Source of the DNA: Perkinsus olseni
Lineage: Eukaryota > Perkinsozoa > Perkinsida > Perkinsidae
Direction: 5' to 3'
DNA length: 64,000 nt
Assembly: GCA_013115135.1 (NCBI GenBank)
Contig: JABANP010000053.1
Coordinates: 62,001-126,000, forward strand
Part shown: in pieces, positions 13,365-25,628 of the stretch
Layout of the letters: each line of letters opens with the position of its first letter
Position numbering within the stretch: position 1 is the first letter of the stretch
The notes under the pieces: generated by a model
Seen by the model: the letters and a program-made list of their open reading frames with translations, nothing else
The model's database searches: none
What the model was told of the DNA's origin: nothing
Position numbers and translations under genes: made by a program

Positions 13365-16300
13365 ATGGGCTCCTTCTTTAGCAAGAAAAGGAGCGCCGAG
13401 GTGATCAATGATGATGAAGAAGTGGCGGAGGATAGCATAGAGATGGTAATATGCTCCTGGGAGTGAGGCGTACTCGGACGGTGGGAGCTTCGTGGCCCTC
13501 CTTCCCCTTCACCGCTTGGCCTTACATGTTGGCCGAGTAGTGGCGTGCGGTAAACTGATGGAACCAGGCACCGGTAGTTCTTTCGGATATTGGGGTTTTG
13601 AGGGAACAGTTTCGCCCACCAGTGTCGTGGGGTTGCTGGGTATGGCGGAGTTCCGAAGGACTCTACGGAAATATCCGTAGAGTCGAAAGGGTCATGTTGA
13701 ACGGCTGATTTTGTTGTGAGCTGCTAGAACCTACTGTCTAATAACCGTGTTCTCTCCCTGGTCGTTCCCGAGGGTGAATCGGGCTTACACAATATCGATG
13801 ATCTCGAAGTGCGTTGCACATAAGATTGACCGTCCGCTCAGACCACTCCCGACGTCGAAGTCGAGGAAGAGTCTGATGAGGAGAAGATGCAGCGAATGAA
13901 GACTCGATGGCGACGGCGACGGCGGAGAGGAAGTGACGAAGATTTCAGGGAGCTGGTAGACTTCGTCCGCAGCGGTAATGAGGCCTCTGGATATCACCTG
14001 ACGTGGATGGTGTCGTGACAGGCTCCCCGGCCGTTGATTGGCAGTGGCTGCTCACTGAGTGGTGCCAAAACGTATCTTTTGTGTCTGCCGATGGTCAAGT
14101 TAATAGACTAGCCATGAGAGCAGTTGGGGATCTTTTGGCAGCGGCCGACGCTGAGGATTCGACGGTTAAGAGACTTACTCGACGGCTGCAGCTTTACAGA
14201 GGATTCATCAACTCCCCAGCTGGTAGTGCTCTGGGAATTTCGGTCAGTAGCAGTTCCGATGCGCCCCCTCAGGCCCGGATGAGCCGCCCTCCCTGTCTAG
14301 AGTGCTGCCCTGGAGCGAGCTCTGTTCCATGACCGACACCAGCCTTTGTGTTTTTCTGGCTGCTAGTCAGCAGTTCGAGGCCTTGGCAGATGTATGAGAG
14401 ACAACAGTGTCGAGAGCCGTCCACTGATGCTTCTTTTCAGACCATCACACCATCTGTCTCGCGTGCCAACTGGTGGTCCATCTGCAGCGCCTACCCGCTG
14501 TGGCAAGGCGCTATGAAGCCGATGGCGTTGGTGGGTGTACTGATGCCCTCCGCTGTGAAGGGCTGTCGGGTAGTACTTGGCCTGCTGCTGTTGGTCAGAG
14601 GATCTTGCCTCAGGTCGCTCCTCCTTCGCGAGAGTCCTGCGTAGCGTTTTATCTACATCGGGCGTGGGCTCAAGTTCATTATGCAGGCCAGCATGGGGCT
14701 GCCTTGGAGACCCTCGCGATCGGAGCGAGGTTGTTGATGGGACAGCAGGTGAGACTGTTCGGCCATGTCGTGTGTGTGAGTTCAAAGCCCAACGCCGGTG
14801 TTACTGACGGTTTCTCCCTAGTGAGTCATGCGAAACGGTTTTAGTAATGTTGTAAAATGTGGGAATTGAAAATCTTTGAATCTGTAAATGATGTGATTGG
14901 CAAACTGTTTATACTAATGAGTCGTTTAGTAATGGTTCTCTCCGTGTTCCTTGAAAGTCCTAACTCGTTTTTCGAAAAATCGTAGAAGTTACGGCAAATT
15001 TTGCGATTTGCATGAAAGGACACGCACTGTGCAGTACGGCTTAGTTAAACCGGCTTCGACGGATCTCTCGTACCGACTATGTCGTTATCAACAGTGGCTT
15101 GCTTGGCTCAGATACCATCGCGGCCGGAGCAGTTGAGCCTGCCTACTAAACTTCGAGCGCCGCCGGGCCCTATGGAGGCCCTCATCTACGGTCTTTATAA
15201 ACTGATAGCGCAGCACGCACTGCAAGTGGCAGTGTATGGTCAACAGGCGCCGTCCTTTGAGGAGTGGATGGGCCTTACTCCTGGTCCAACGGATATCGAG
15301 GGTCATCGAAGCCTCGGAGCCTGGCAGCACTGGAAAGGTGCTGTTCGAGCAAGCGGTGCCATGCGACGTCCCGCCGATCCCCTCGCCCAGTGCGGATGTG
15401 ATCAGCGCAGTCTACGGTTCATCACCGGACGCGCTGCCATCTGGGCTGTTGGAGGCCTGTGCCTCGACGGTCGCTGTTACGGTCGATTCTAGTGTGATCG
15501 AGTATCTCGGTGGCGAGGTACGGACCATCAGAGAGCCCGAAGAGGCGGCCAAGGTCGTTCATCGTGTATCGGACGTTGTCTGTGCGTCCAAGCCGACGCT
15601 GAAGCCTCAGGACAGGATTATCCGCTCGACGGCCCGACTGGTCCAGTTCGCCGTTGACAGCGTGTATGCTAGCCGCTACGCCCCGGCTGTGGCGATCCAC
15701 TCGTATGTTTCTGATATTTACCAGTCCTTGCCCGATGGCCGCAGCGGTGTACCGCGCGGAGTTAAGGCTGAGGCTTGGAGTGAGTTGATGGCGAGGGCCG
15801 ATCGCTTGGACGCTCATACGACCTGTGCGGAGCTGATGGACGCTAACTTCAATGTGGTGTGCTGTCGGGTAACTTTTCGTTTTATGGAGGCATGTAGTGG
15901 CGGTGGGGACGGCGGCGAGAACTCTATGACGATCGCGGATAAGGAGTACGCTGGCAGGCTGGTGGACGGTATGGCGATGGAGGCTGGCTCGCAGCCCTCG
16001 GAGTGAACTATTCTGGCAGAAGCTCCTCGACATTGTCGTCTATATTGTCAAGCACGGTCTGTCTAAGGCGGTCGCGCTGTCGCAAGTTTATAGCAATTTC
16101 TGCGACCAACTGGTGGGCCAAGACAGTCTGCCAGAGGCGTTGCAGTGGGCTGTGGAGAAGTGGCGTGAGGAGGGAGGAGAAGTTGATGATTGGATCGCTG
16201 AGGCTGCCATCAAGGCGATTGACTCGGCTGATGCCCTCCGTTACGATATCGGTATCGAGAGGGCTCGACGGCTGCTGAAGCTCAGCCAATCGTCACGCGC

Positions 16301-18475
16301 CACGAAATTATCCGAGCTGCTGGACATATGCGCCTTGGTGTTTGACCTGCTGTCGTATAGGGAATTCAAAGGACCTGGTATCGGCGGCAAGCTGGTCGGA
16401 CAGGCGGTTAACGTGGTTTTGAAGGCCGCAGCTCCCAACGCCCGAGCCTCCTTCCGGGACTTCGCGTTTTCGACGCCCCACGATATTAGGATGCTCCTGG
16501 CCACCCACAGTGCAGACGAGGCTTCCTTCAAGCTGCTCAATGCTGTGGTTGCCTACAACCTTCCAGTCCCTTGGCGACAGTGATGGCCTTCGGAAGCTGA
16601 GTGAGAGCATCAGTCCTGGGTCGTGGTCGAGAGGGAGGCCTGCTGCTTGTGTGCCAGTATAGTCTATCAGACCATCGGGTTACCGAGTCGATAGAGTACA
16701 CTAAGGAGCTCAAGCGGGCTGGGTATGGCAACTGTTGGAGGCTGGCGGCGGCTGTCCTGCAGAGTGATGGCGTGCTGGGTGATGATGAGTCTAAGGAGAT
16801 GGACAGCATGGTGGCTGATGGCGTCACGACCTGCAGCGACGATGATATTTATGACGCCCTAGAAACAGTGAGGGCTACGAGCCAGTACTTGAACTCGGAG
16901 GCGGGCATCCACTTACCGGTGGTCTCGGATGAGGATGAGTGGGCGAAGGTGGTGCCGGATTGGCCTCCCAGGAACTTTCCAAGGTTTGAAGACTGACTAC
17001 ACCCTCCCGGGTTCGACCCTCGGTGGCGGCATTTTTTCGTCGGAAGGGTGCGATGTCTCCCAACTGATGGATCTCTGTTCGTCAGTGAAGCCCATGCCTC
17101 AAGGATCGCTCTTACCAGAGTACTCGATAGCTCCTGATGAGCCGGTCGTTGACGCTGGCATAGGGTTGCTCTCTGATGACCCCGAGCTCGCTGGAATGCT
17201 GTTGAGGCTCGGAGCCCGACCGGAAGAAGTTGACGGGAAGCTGCTCTGTCCTGTGCTGAACAGTGATGTTATGGCTCTGACGGAGAAGAGGCATGTTGTT
17301 GCCTTCCTGAGGTCCCTCAGTGTGCCGGGGTCCCCTCGAGTCGCTCGGCCTGGACCTGTTGGCGAAGTTGCTGGATCGGTGCGTGCCACTGAAGGCTGAG
17401 TACCGCTACCTCTCGGTTGCCCACCTTGCTGGTGATGAGGACTACCGGGAGGCGGTGCTGCTGCGGATTTCGAGACAGCTTGCGGCCTCCCATCGTGACA
17501 GCGTGGGCTCGAGTGCTGCGCTTCAGAAGGCGTTGGCTGTCCTCGCCCAACTGGACGGTGACGATGAGATACCGGATGACTCCGACACTGAGTTCTGCGA
17601 CGACGTGAGCACGCCCTCGGCTAGTGGGGACTGGGATGACATGATTAATGGCAGCGATGAGGACCTAGTGGCCCGGATAGATGACCCTGACTTTATCGCT
17701 AAGGTGGCTGGCAGTAGCAGCGTCAGCGAAGGCAACCATCGTAGTTACAACAGGACCGCCGCTGTGTTGGCGTTGGAACAGCTTTGCACCGTTCTCACGA
17801 CCAACTTGGATGACCCCTGCTGTGAGGGTGCAGCCATGAAGCTCTTCCCGAAGTGCATTGAGTCCCCTGAGCTGTTCGAGGACAGGCTGAGGGGTGTGGT
17901 TGCTGAGTTGGCCGCCCGAACTAGTCACAGCGAGGAAGAGGAGAACCAACTAGTACAGCGATATTTCTTGGCCCGACGGTTGCTCGACATCGCAGTGGCC
18001 GGTGGCAGTCAGCTGACGGAAGCACTTGCACGGTTGCATACCTTACTACCTGGTCTCTTGACGTCAGGCGGGTGCCATTGAGCGCTCGAGGATGTGCTCA
18101 GGCAGTGCGCAGGGTCTTTGCCGCTGACGGCAGAAGTTTGTGTTGTGGTCGATGGAGTTTCTGGGCTGGGCTTTGAGGCCGGGGACCTCGCTGATCTCGC
18201 TGTTGAGCGGAAGAACGTTTTCGAGACGGTCCCTGCGTTGCTGAGGGCTTTCGTGAGGCGTCCGATGGGAGGAGATGGTTGGAGCGACGGTGATGAGGTT
18301 GTTGATAGTGTGGTGAAGTCACCGGTGAAAAACGACTGGGACCTCGACGGAGCGGGAGGTCGGTGGCTGGGACGACGAGCTGAATGTGGACGATCTTGAT
18401 GTCGGCGGCGGCGACGGCGGCGAGGGTGATGATGAGGACATCCTGTCCAGTGGCCCTGAAGGCTGGGACTTCTAG
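13365..18475 (+). CDS. Large acidic helical protein, N-myristoylation-like start, Trp-acidic C-terminus
   Basis: Exon 1 begins MGSFFSKKRSAEV: Gly2, Ser6 and adjacent Lys/Arg are what N-myristoylated membrane proteins show. An acidic then Arg-rich segment follows at about 13760-13975 (EEESDEEKMQ, RWRRRRRRGSDED). A 47-nt intron joins it in phase to SPAVDWQWLLTEWC. Long helical exons fill 14030-18080, for example 15340-15880, 16020-16580 and 17370-18080. Acidic stretches contain isolated Trp: GDWDDM (17630), GWSDGDE (18280) and GGWDDELNVDDLD (18375). The protein ends EGWDF and TAG at 18473. Trp in acidic context is how several vesicle-coat tethers and cargo adaptors bind COPI or AP coats, so a membrane-trafficking scaffold is a possible role. 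No conserved domain was recognised and some internal exon junctions remain unresolved. Confidence 0.6.
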
Positions 18476-19336
18476 CGCTGATCGACGATGCCGCCCGTCA
18501 TAGTATTTCTCAAGTGGTTTCATACTGACATCAGTTGCCTCTTGTGTTGAGTGTTGTCACGGTCCTTGCGGAGGTGAAGTGCACACAACTGACTGTCCCA
18601 CGGGAGTGGTTCCATTGTGACCGTCTACCTTACTAGCCTAGCTTAGCGCGCTAGTGAGGTGGTCAATGATTGGTAAGAGTCCCCTGACTTCTACACAGTC
18701 GCTGGGTGGATCGAAAGTGGGTTATGCAGAGTGAAGCACCATCATCATCAGTAGTCGTGATTACTGTGCCGTGCTATTGCTGGACATGATGACAATAAGT
18801 ATTCTGAGGAGGGGCCTTCTACTGGTCATCCATGGCTACCATCATAGTAGTTTTCAATCTGATGCGGCTGCCACGCGGGGGATTCATTGGGACCTGCCGC
18901 AAGCATAGTTTGGTTGATGCTGTCATATTCACGATGACCTGAAGTTGTTCATCATTTCCGCAATCTATTGTTGTTTTGAGTGGTCACCGCCGTTTAACGA
19001 GCTAGTGGGGGTTATTGATGGGAGTTGGGCAATCATCGCCGTTGAAGAAGGGTACTCAGCTCAACGGCAGGGGCCTCTTGTTGTTCTTCGGAGCGAAGCC
19101 ACTGGTTTTGCCAGCGTGTTACTATTCTTTGGACGATCTCTTTCGGCTCTAGAACTATTCCTGAGCCCTTCTGATGGTGGACACATCAACGTTGTCATTG
19201 CCTGTAGGAACTGCCTTACCGAGGAGAGGCGGCGCAAGAGTCACGGTCAGGTGCTCGTGGCTTATGCCGCAGGGGACCTCATCAGGATCGCTATGGTGAT
19301 AGCGAGCCTCTACAATTACTACTGCACCATGTGAGT
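18476..19336. other. Intergenic / repeat-derived stretch
   Basis: A segment at about 18820-18875 (CATAGTAGTTTTCAA) matches one at about 42330-42375, including flanking bases, so this is a dispersed repeat. An open frame at 18945-19334 (+, 129 codons) runs through it. It has two hydrophobic stretches but no recognisable motif, and a real minus-strand gene starts immediately downstream. I regard it as probably not a gene. Confidence 0.35.
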
Positions 19337-19653
19337 TTATATAATCTCTTTCCCTCCCGTCTTCAAGTTTTTTCCGTTGTCCAAACGCCTTTTTTCTGTC
19401 AACTTTCTGACGCTGCGTGACCGCTTGTTGTGGTTATGATACTCATAGCGAGGGCCTACGGGAAGGCTTTGCCGTGGGTGGTAGCATACGGGTGATTGCT
19501 GCATGTTTGCGGTGCACGGCCAGCTCCAGATGGTCCATTGTTTATTTCAATCCGAGTCGTGTCCCGTTCAGATACGGATATCCTTCGCTCAAGACTCGCC
19601 GACGAAAAGCAGCGACCGGTGGTGAATCTTGCTAGTATCTTTCTCAAGGTCAT
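19337..19653 (-). CDS. Small two-exon protein, probably mitochondrial
   Basis: Exon 1 (19653-19460) and exon 2 (19412-19337) flank a 47-nt GT-AG intron and join in phase to 89 codons plus TAA. The start MTLRKILARFTTGRCFSSAS is rich in Arg, Thr and Ser with no acidic residue, a good mitochondrial presequence. An Asn/Gly/Pro-rich centre (EINNGPSGAGRAP) and a Lys/Arg-rich tail follow. I do not recognise the family; basic composition and size would fit a ribosomal or respiratory-chain accessory protein. The opposite strand is open over part of this region but lacks splice support. Confidence 0.65.
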
Positions 19654-19699
19654 CTTACAGCTCAGGCTCGACCTCGGCTTCATTGAGCTCACGTAGTTC

Positions 19700-21249
19700 A
19701 GCGCAGCTGAGCCCGCCAGATAGTAGATCGAGTTCCGATGATATAGCGCCGCCGGTAAGGGAAGAAGCGATCCTTCTTGTCAGCGATATGAATTGACGAG
19801 GCTCTCCGCTCCGCCACTATCACGCTCGACAGGCGGCCGTTTAGAGGGTATCTTGGATCACCCACCTTGAATCAAGAGCTTCGTCGTGCTGCTCTCACAC
19901 GCTAACGGTGCAGGTCTCACCCAAGACTCCACCCAGGTTGGTGGTTAGCTCGACTACAACTCACTCTCGCACTCTCAGTCGGTCGAAAAGAACGCCGAAT
20001 GAAGGTGGGAAGGGGCGAGATACTGTGAGTGTGCTTCGATGAGGCATTCGCAATTGACAGGGGTATTGGAGTCGGAGAAGGGATACGGATCGTCGGGCCA
20101 GCAGCGCGTGGACTGGTCTTCTTTCTAGGTGCCCCGCCGAATGAGGTTGATAAATATCCCCCAGTGGGCAGCATCGTCGCTCCTGGTTTGGTGGAAGATT
20201 CGTTATCAAATTGCGGCTCTGTGCATCCGACCCCGCAGCAGACGCGCCGCGACATTCTCAGAACGCCCGTGTCGAGAGCGAGCTCGGGCTACCCTGTGAA
20301 CCTCAAAGCATGGTAGCGGGCGGAGCGAAGCGAAAGATTCATTCTTGAAACCAATTTGGTGCAGGTCGCCGACACCCTCACCGACCTCTCTGCCAGCGGT
20401 GATCACTCCGATCGACCAGGCTTCCATCGTAGTTTGGAATTCACGACGGACTCGGGTCGGGCATCTGGGTGTCCACTCAGACGCGATCGCTCTGTGGAGC
20501 CCTGTCGGCCGTCGAGCCCGGGCGAGGAGGCTTTGATGGTCGAGTGATTGTCCAGTTCTTCAACAACTGCCTGAGTAGCAAGAATGCTGCTTTGGCTCTA
20601 GAAACGTAATGAACCCTAACAGAAGCACTGTAGCCCGTCGATTGGCGGAGCTGTCTCCTCGTGAAATGCAGCGCGATGTGCCGGTATGGTCTCCGTGTAA
20701 CTGTACAGGCGTTTGCTGACCCCGCGCAGTCCAGAGTTTTCGTACTGAGTGCCGAATTGAAAGGAGCCCATTCCCTCATAACTTCTAGCTGCGAGCGAGT
20801 AACGACTTCTAGTGGGCCGCAACCGAAAGCTCTCACCGTGGTCTGAACGATTGTGTACTCAACTAGAGCTGCTCGTTCCGTGCTTTGATGAATAAACCAT
20901 TCAAACGCTAAGAAGCCCGGAATCCTGTAGATGACATTTTTCTCTGTTGCGCTACCAAGGTTGCCATTGTTGTGGTATGGTGCTCAGATACATGAAGTAC
21001 AAGGAAGAGAAGATGCCCACTGCTGATCCAGCTATCAATCTCCAAGTAGGGCAGCAGCTGCTGTTGGCCTTCTCGAGTCGGGTGTGCATACCGATCGTAG
21101 GTGATGGATAAAGTCATCAAAGTGCTGGCCATCAAAGAACAATGGGAGGAGATATGCCATGTTTATTCCACAGACATGCGGCGCTCTTGGGCTCATTCCA
21201 GGTGATGATCCCTGGTGATGGAAGGCGTATCCTTGTCCGTGCGGTGGCA
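19700..21249. other. Unresolved stretch, possibly 5' exons of the PPR gene
   Basis: A plus-strand stretch at about 20530-20607 (VIVQFFNNCLSSKNAAL) ends at a good donor site and looks coding. Another at about 20055-20215 (GIRIVGPAARGLVFF) is similar in quality. Either could belong to the PPR gene downstream or to a separate small gene. I could not connect them by phase to the exon at 21255. Confidence 0.3.
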
Positions 21250-24200
21250 GATCCTTCCTTGTGCACTATTATACTATCTGCTGCGGTTCGGGCGGGGCAC
21301 CATGACCTTGCAAATGTCCTGTTCAAAGTGAGAACAGCGGCACACGTGGTGATTCAGACGTCATTTCTGCTGTCGAATTGTAGTTGCACCCGAAGGAAGA
21401 CGTTGGCGTCGGAAGGCATATGGCTATGATACGCAGTTACGGTTTACAGGTGAATCCAGGTTGAGCGGAGCGAAGCACGAATTCACCGCTGGGTAAGGGA
21501 GGCTGTTCATTGTGTGCTATTAGGGTGACCTGAGCTCTGCCCTGGAACTGTTCAAGGAGTTGAAGGCCGCCGCTGCTGCCGGCGATGAAGCGATGATGTT
21601 CGTCGAGGACGGCGGCTTGGCGAGGGGCAGCGGATCGGGCGTCCTCAGCTCCCTTGTGTGAGTGTGCTGCTGCTGCACTGGTGTGTTCTGGTCATGCTGA
21701 TGCAGTTACAACTGCCTGCTGGATGCAGCCGTGCAGTGCGGCAATATGGACGTAGTCAGGGAAGTCTTCGAGGAGATGAGGGAAGCTGGAAAGCTGGACG
21801 TGAGCTCTATGGGGTCATAGTGGTCGGGGGAGCTTCCCGGCACCCTTCGGCACTCGCTGTTGTATGAGACGTGTAACCCGGTAATGCAACCCACCCAACT
21901 TTAAGGAATGAGTTTGTTATGCCAGCTATGCTATAGTATACAAGGAAAATGTAGCACAGCTCAGCGGGAGACAGAAGACAATCTTTACAGTCATACGGCA
22001 TATAGTCATAGGTTGAAGTCGAGCATATTGTCATAGGGCAATCCTTACAGTCGGGTGAAGCACTTCCGAGGGGGTATGGCATTTGATATGTTCGTTCCGA
22101 GTGACTAGCCGGTGCATGTGAATCGGTCGCCTGACCGGAACTGTTATGGTCTTGTTCGCTCGCCGGACTTATTCTCTTCTCAGGTGGTGTCGTTCAATAC
22201 GGTGATGAAAGGGCATCTTAAGCAGGGCAACATGAGGCAGGCTAGAAGTAAGAGGGTATCCTGCTTGTAGCTGTGCTGTGGCACGGAGTAGGTCGGGGTG
22301 GCAAACGATAGGTCTTTCGAGAAAGATTCCGAAAATCGATTGGCTGTCAGACGAAAAAAGTCTGCTGAAAAAAGATAGCCGCTATTTTTTTCTCGCCTCT
22401 CGAGCTTCTCATCGTTTTTTCTGTGAGAATAGCGACGAACTCGGATTGTTTTGGGGAGGAGGAGCGTCCGTTCTTTCCGCCCCTCAGGGATCATGCGCGA
22501 GATGCAGAAGTCGGGTTTCGCGCCCAACCTGATCACCTACAACGAGCTCTTGCACAGCATGGTGCAGAACAAGGACAGAAGAGGCATCTGGGAGGTAGAA
22601 AGTATCTTGAGGTTGCGCATCGAATGCATCCATCAGGTCGTTGATGAAATGAAGCGGAATCGCTTGCCGCCGAACAAAGTGACCTGCTCTATACTCTTGA
22701 AGGCTTTGACCAGCCATTCCCATTCCTCTGATGTGGTGAGTCTGCCTGGGAACATACATTCGGACGGCGGAAAGCTATCCTTGCACAGCGGTCAATCGCC
22801 AACGATCTCATAGCGTGCCGCGATTGACCTTCGTCGACAACGCTGTAGGGGCTCGGCACGATGACAGATCCCTAACTGGGGGATGTGCCGTCCTGTGTTT
22901 TGTCCGCGTTTGGAGGTTCGGAGAAATTCCTCATCGTGAATGAGGCTGGTTTGATGATCGGGAAAAGGGTTTGTGATGTTTTGGGTAGCCGTCAAGCCCA
23001 CTGGTAACACTAGGCCACAAGGGATTGGAGTAGGAGTCGCAGTTTAGATGTGCGCGTGCAATGCTCAACTACGCTATAAAAGAAAAAATCACTACTGCGC
23101 AATATGCTGTAGCATACAACTAGTCATAGGGTTACCCAACTGTGGCATAATGCTCTATCACAGCAGGATTGGTTTCAAGCGTAATGTTTAAGCGGGCTGA
23201 GAGGCGTTGCCAGGTTCGGACGATGGAGCTGGTTGAGAGAATGCGAGGAGAGATGGATGAGGTGCTGTTCTCATCAGTGATAGAAGCCTGTATCAGAATC
23301 GGCAAGTTGGATATACTATCGCATAAGCTACAGCAGTATGAAGGAACAGTAGACGCTGGCGGTGAGAGATGAGCTGGTGACAGGTACACGACGGAAGGGG
23401 GTCTGCTGAAGGGGCTGACGGCTCCGACTTATGGGAGCATGATTAAGGCCTATGGTCATGCGAAGGATCTGAGGAAGGTTTGGGCTCTGTGGACGGAGAT
23501 GCGGCATAGGGCTGTCAAGCCCACTGCGATAACGTTGGGATGTGAGGAGGCACAGGTTCGATCCCTGGTAGAGGTATTATGTGGTTTAGGTATGGTTGAT
23601 GCTCTGGTTACGAACCGGTACCCAGAGGATGCGTTATTATTAATTCATGAAATGCTCAATACGCCGGAGTGCGCGGATTGTGTGAATACTATCGTGTAAG
23701 TTCTCTCTTCGTGTTGACGGTTTCCCCACCGAGACTCGACTAGTACGCTGATAATCTCGATCGCCCTCTTGCACTACCGGAACGCACCTTATTGTGAACG
23801 CAGCCTGTAGAATCTACTGACTGGACGGGCGCGATGCTCTTGGTTCCCCGTTATTATAGTGCTGTGGATGAACTCGCTCTCGCTCGATAGCCGTTTATCG
23901 GCCAGGCGCTAGTGCCTCTCCGTGGCGAGCGACGGTCCTTGAGGTCTACTGGATTCTATCCAGTGGATGGCGACTCGCCATTGGCGAGGAGTTGTCCGTT
24001 GGCCCCGGCGGGGCCCCTGTCACTCAGCAGGCCCGCCCAGCGGCCGCGGCCAGGATAGATCCTCCTCGCGACCTAGTCAGCGGTTTCCTTCACGGTCCCC
24101 TGGGTAGGTACTCTACGGTGCTCAAGGGGTTTGCCCTTTCCAAACAAGTAGATCGAGTCTTCGATGTGTAGGTCATGGCGGACTAGGAATGGCCCTTGTC

Positions 24201-25628
24201 ACACAACCAGTGCCTCAGGTACCAGGAGATGGTAATGAATAATATTCCGCTCAACACAGTATCATTCAATACCATCATGGACGCTTGCGCTAGGGGCGGC
24301 ATGATGGACCGGGTAGTCTGTCAGTCGGGTGGCTTGTTACTAGAGCGAGCCAGCGACAGGTTTCGGATATCTTTCGTGATATGGAGGTGCAGGGGATCGA
24401 ACCCGATATCATCACCTATAGTACTGTAGTGAAGGGTAGTAGGAGGAGAGCCATTGCCAGTTGTTTGCGAGAGTAGGAGTTTCTGATAGTTACTGTCTGG
24501 CCGGGGATGTTGATAGGGCCTTCTCGGTGCTGCGAGACATGTCGGGTGATAGCCAGAATGATCGTAGAAGGAGATTCGTAAGGACCTGGGGAGAGCCTTC
24601 TCCGCATGGAACCTGTGAGAGCAGGCTCCTGACGAGATCATGTATAACTCCCTGCTGGACGGTTGTGCGAAGCAGCACCGTGTCGAGCAGGCCTTGGAGT
24701 TACTCGATGAGATGAGGGCGAATCAAGTGGCACCAAGTGAGCCAGGCGTCTAGGAGTGTGCTCTCGGCTGAACTTGTCGTAGGTAATTATACGTTGTCGA
24801 TCTTGGTGAAGTTACTGGGGAGGGCGAGGAGGCTGTTGGAGGCTTTCAATATGGTTGAGGACCTCTGTAGAGCCTACAGCTTCCGAGCCAACGTTCATGT
24901 GTAAGTGGTCCGACTCGCCAAAGGGGGGGAGGAGGCGGCGGTGATGGTCCCTCAGGTATACGTGTCTGATACAGGCCTGTGTGCACAACAGGCAGCTGCA
25001 GCGGGCTATGAAGCTCCATGATACTATGATAGAAGAATATCGTGTGGATCCAGATCAAAAGACGTGGGGTATCGTGAGACGGTTGGCTTAGGCGCGCCGG
25101 AGGGAGATTGTCCGTATCGGCTGTTCTTCAACCTAAGATACGCCGTACTGGCTCGCGGATGTATATATTCGAACCAGCTGGAGATGGCAGCGAGAGTTGT
25201 CCGATGTGCATATGGACTGTCGACTGCCAATGGTATGGCACTCTGCAGGAAGCCGGTGAGTGCGGAATATCGAGTGTCTAGCACGTGCCTCGGCTCTGTG
25301 TTCTCACGTGTCCCGCGAGGGTCCGTTGCGGAGGATGGGTTCCTGTCCCTGTGATCAGCCTGGTATGGAGCCGCGGGTGACCGAGGAGGTCCTCAGCCAA
25401 ATCGTGCAGCGGGGTGGGAAGTCGGCAGCATCTCAGCTCGCTGCACCACTACTCAACGAGCTCAGAAGGTGAGTGCCGATCGCACAGTCCATGGCTTCGC
25501 ACCGTGTTGCTGAATAATGCCGTTCCCTCAACTGCTGCTACAGTTTCTCTCACGACAGTTACCGTGGACTCAGGGTTTCGGATGGTACCGTGAACCTCAT
25601 TATGGGGAATGCATCGCGGCAAGAGTGA
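21250..25628 (+). CDS. Pentatricopeptide-repeat (PPR) protein, many exons
   Basis: At least fourteen exons join in phase and encode a run of 35-residue helix-turn-helix repeats with the PPR signature (VVSFNTVMKGHLKQGNM, APNLITYNELLHSMV, LNTVSFNTIMDACARGGMM, EPDIITYSTVVKG, PDEIMYNSLLDGCAKQHRV). The last exon ends in TGA at 25626-25628. Most introns are short: 21658-21705 is 48 nt and 22595-22636 is 42 nt, and others are 41-56 nt. A few are long, such as the roughly 410-nt one after 23697. PPR proteins bind organellar RNA one base per repeat and act in RNA stability, processing or translation. The 5' end is uncertain: the first secure exon starts near 21255 and no targeting peptide was identified. 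A truncated, damaged copy lies at 31717-32590. Confidence 0.85.

Noticed and set aside
15422..16033. 203-codon minus-strand frame
   Set aside because: Antisense shadow of the long acidic helical protein, which has better codon use and phase-consistent exons.
18945..19334. 129-codon plus-strand frame
   Set aside because: No splice or motif support, it starts in repeat DNA and abuts a well-supported minus-strand gene.
23550..23585. tRNA T-arm-like sequence with GGTTCGATCCC
   Set aside because: It lies inside a 48-nt PPR intron, too short to hold a tRNA; chance resemblance.
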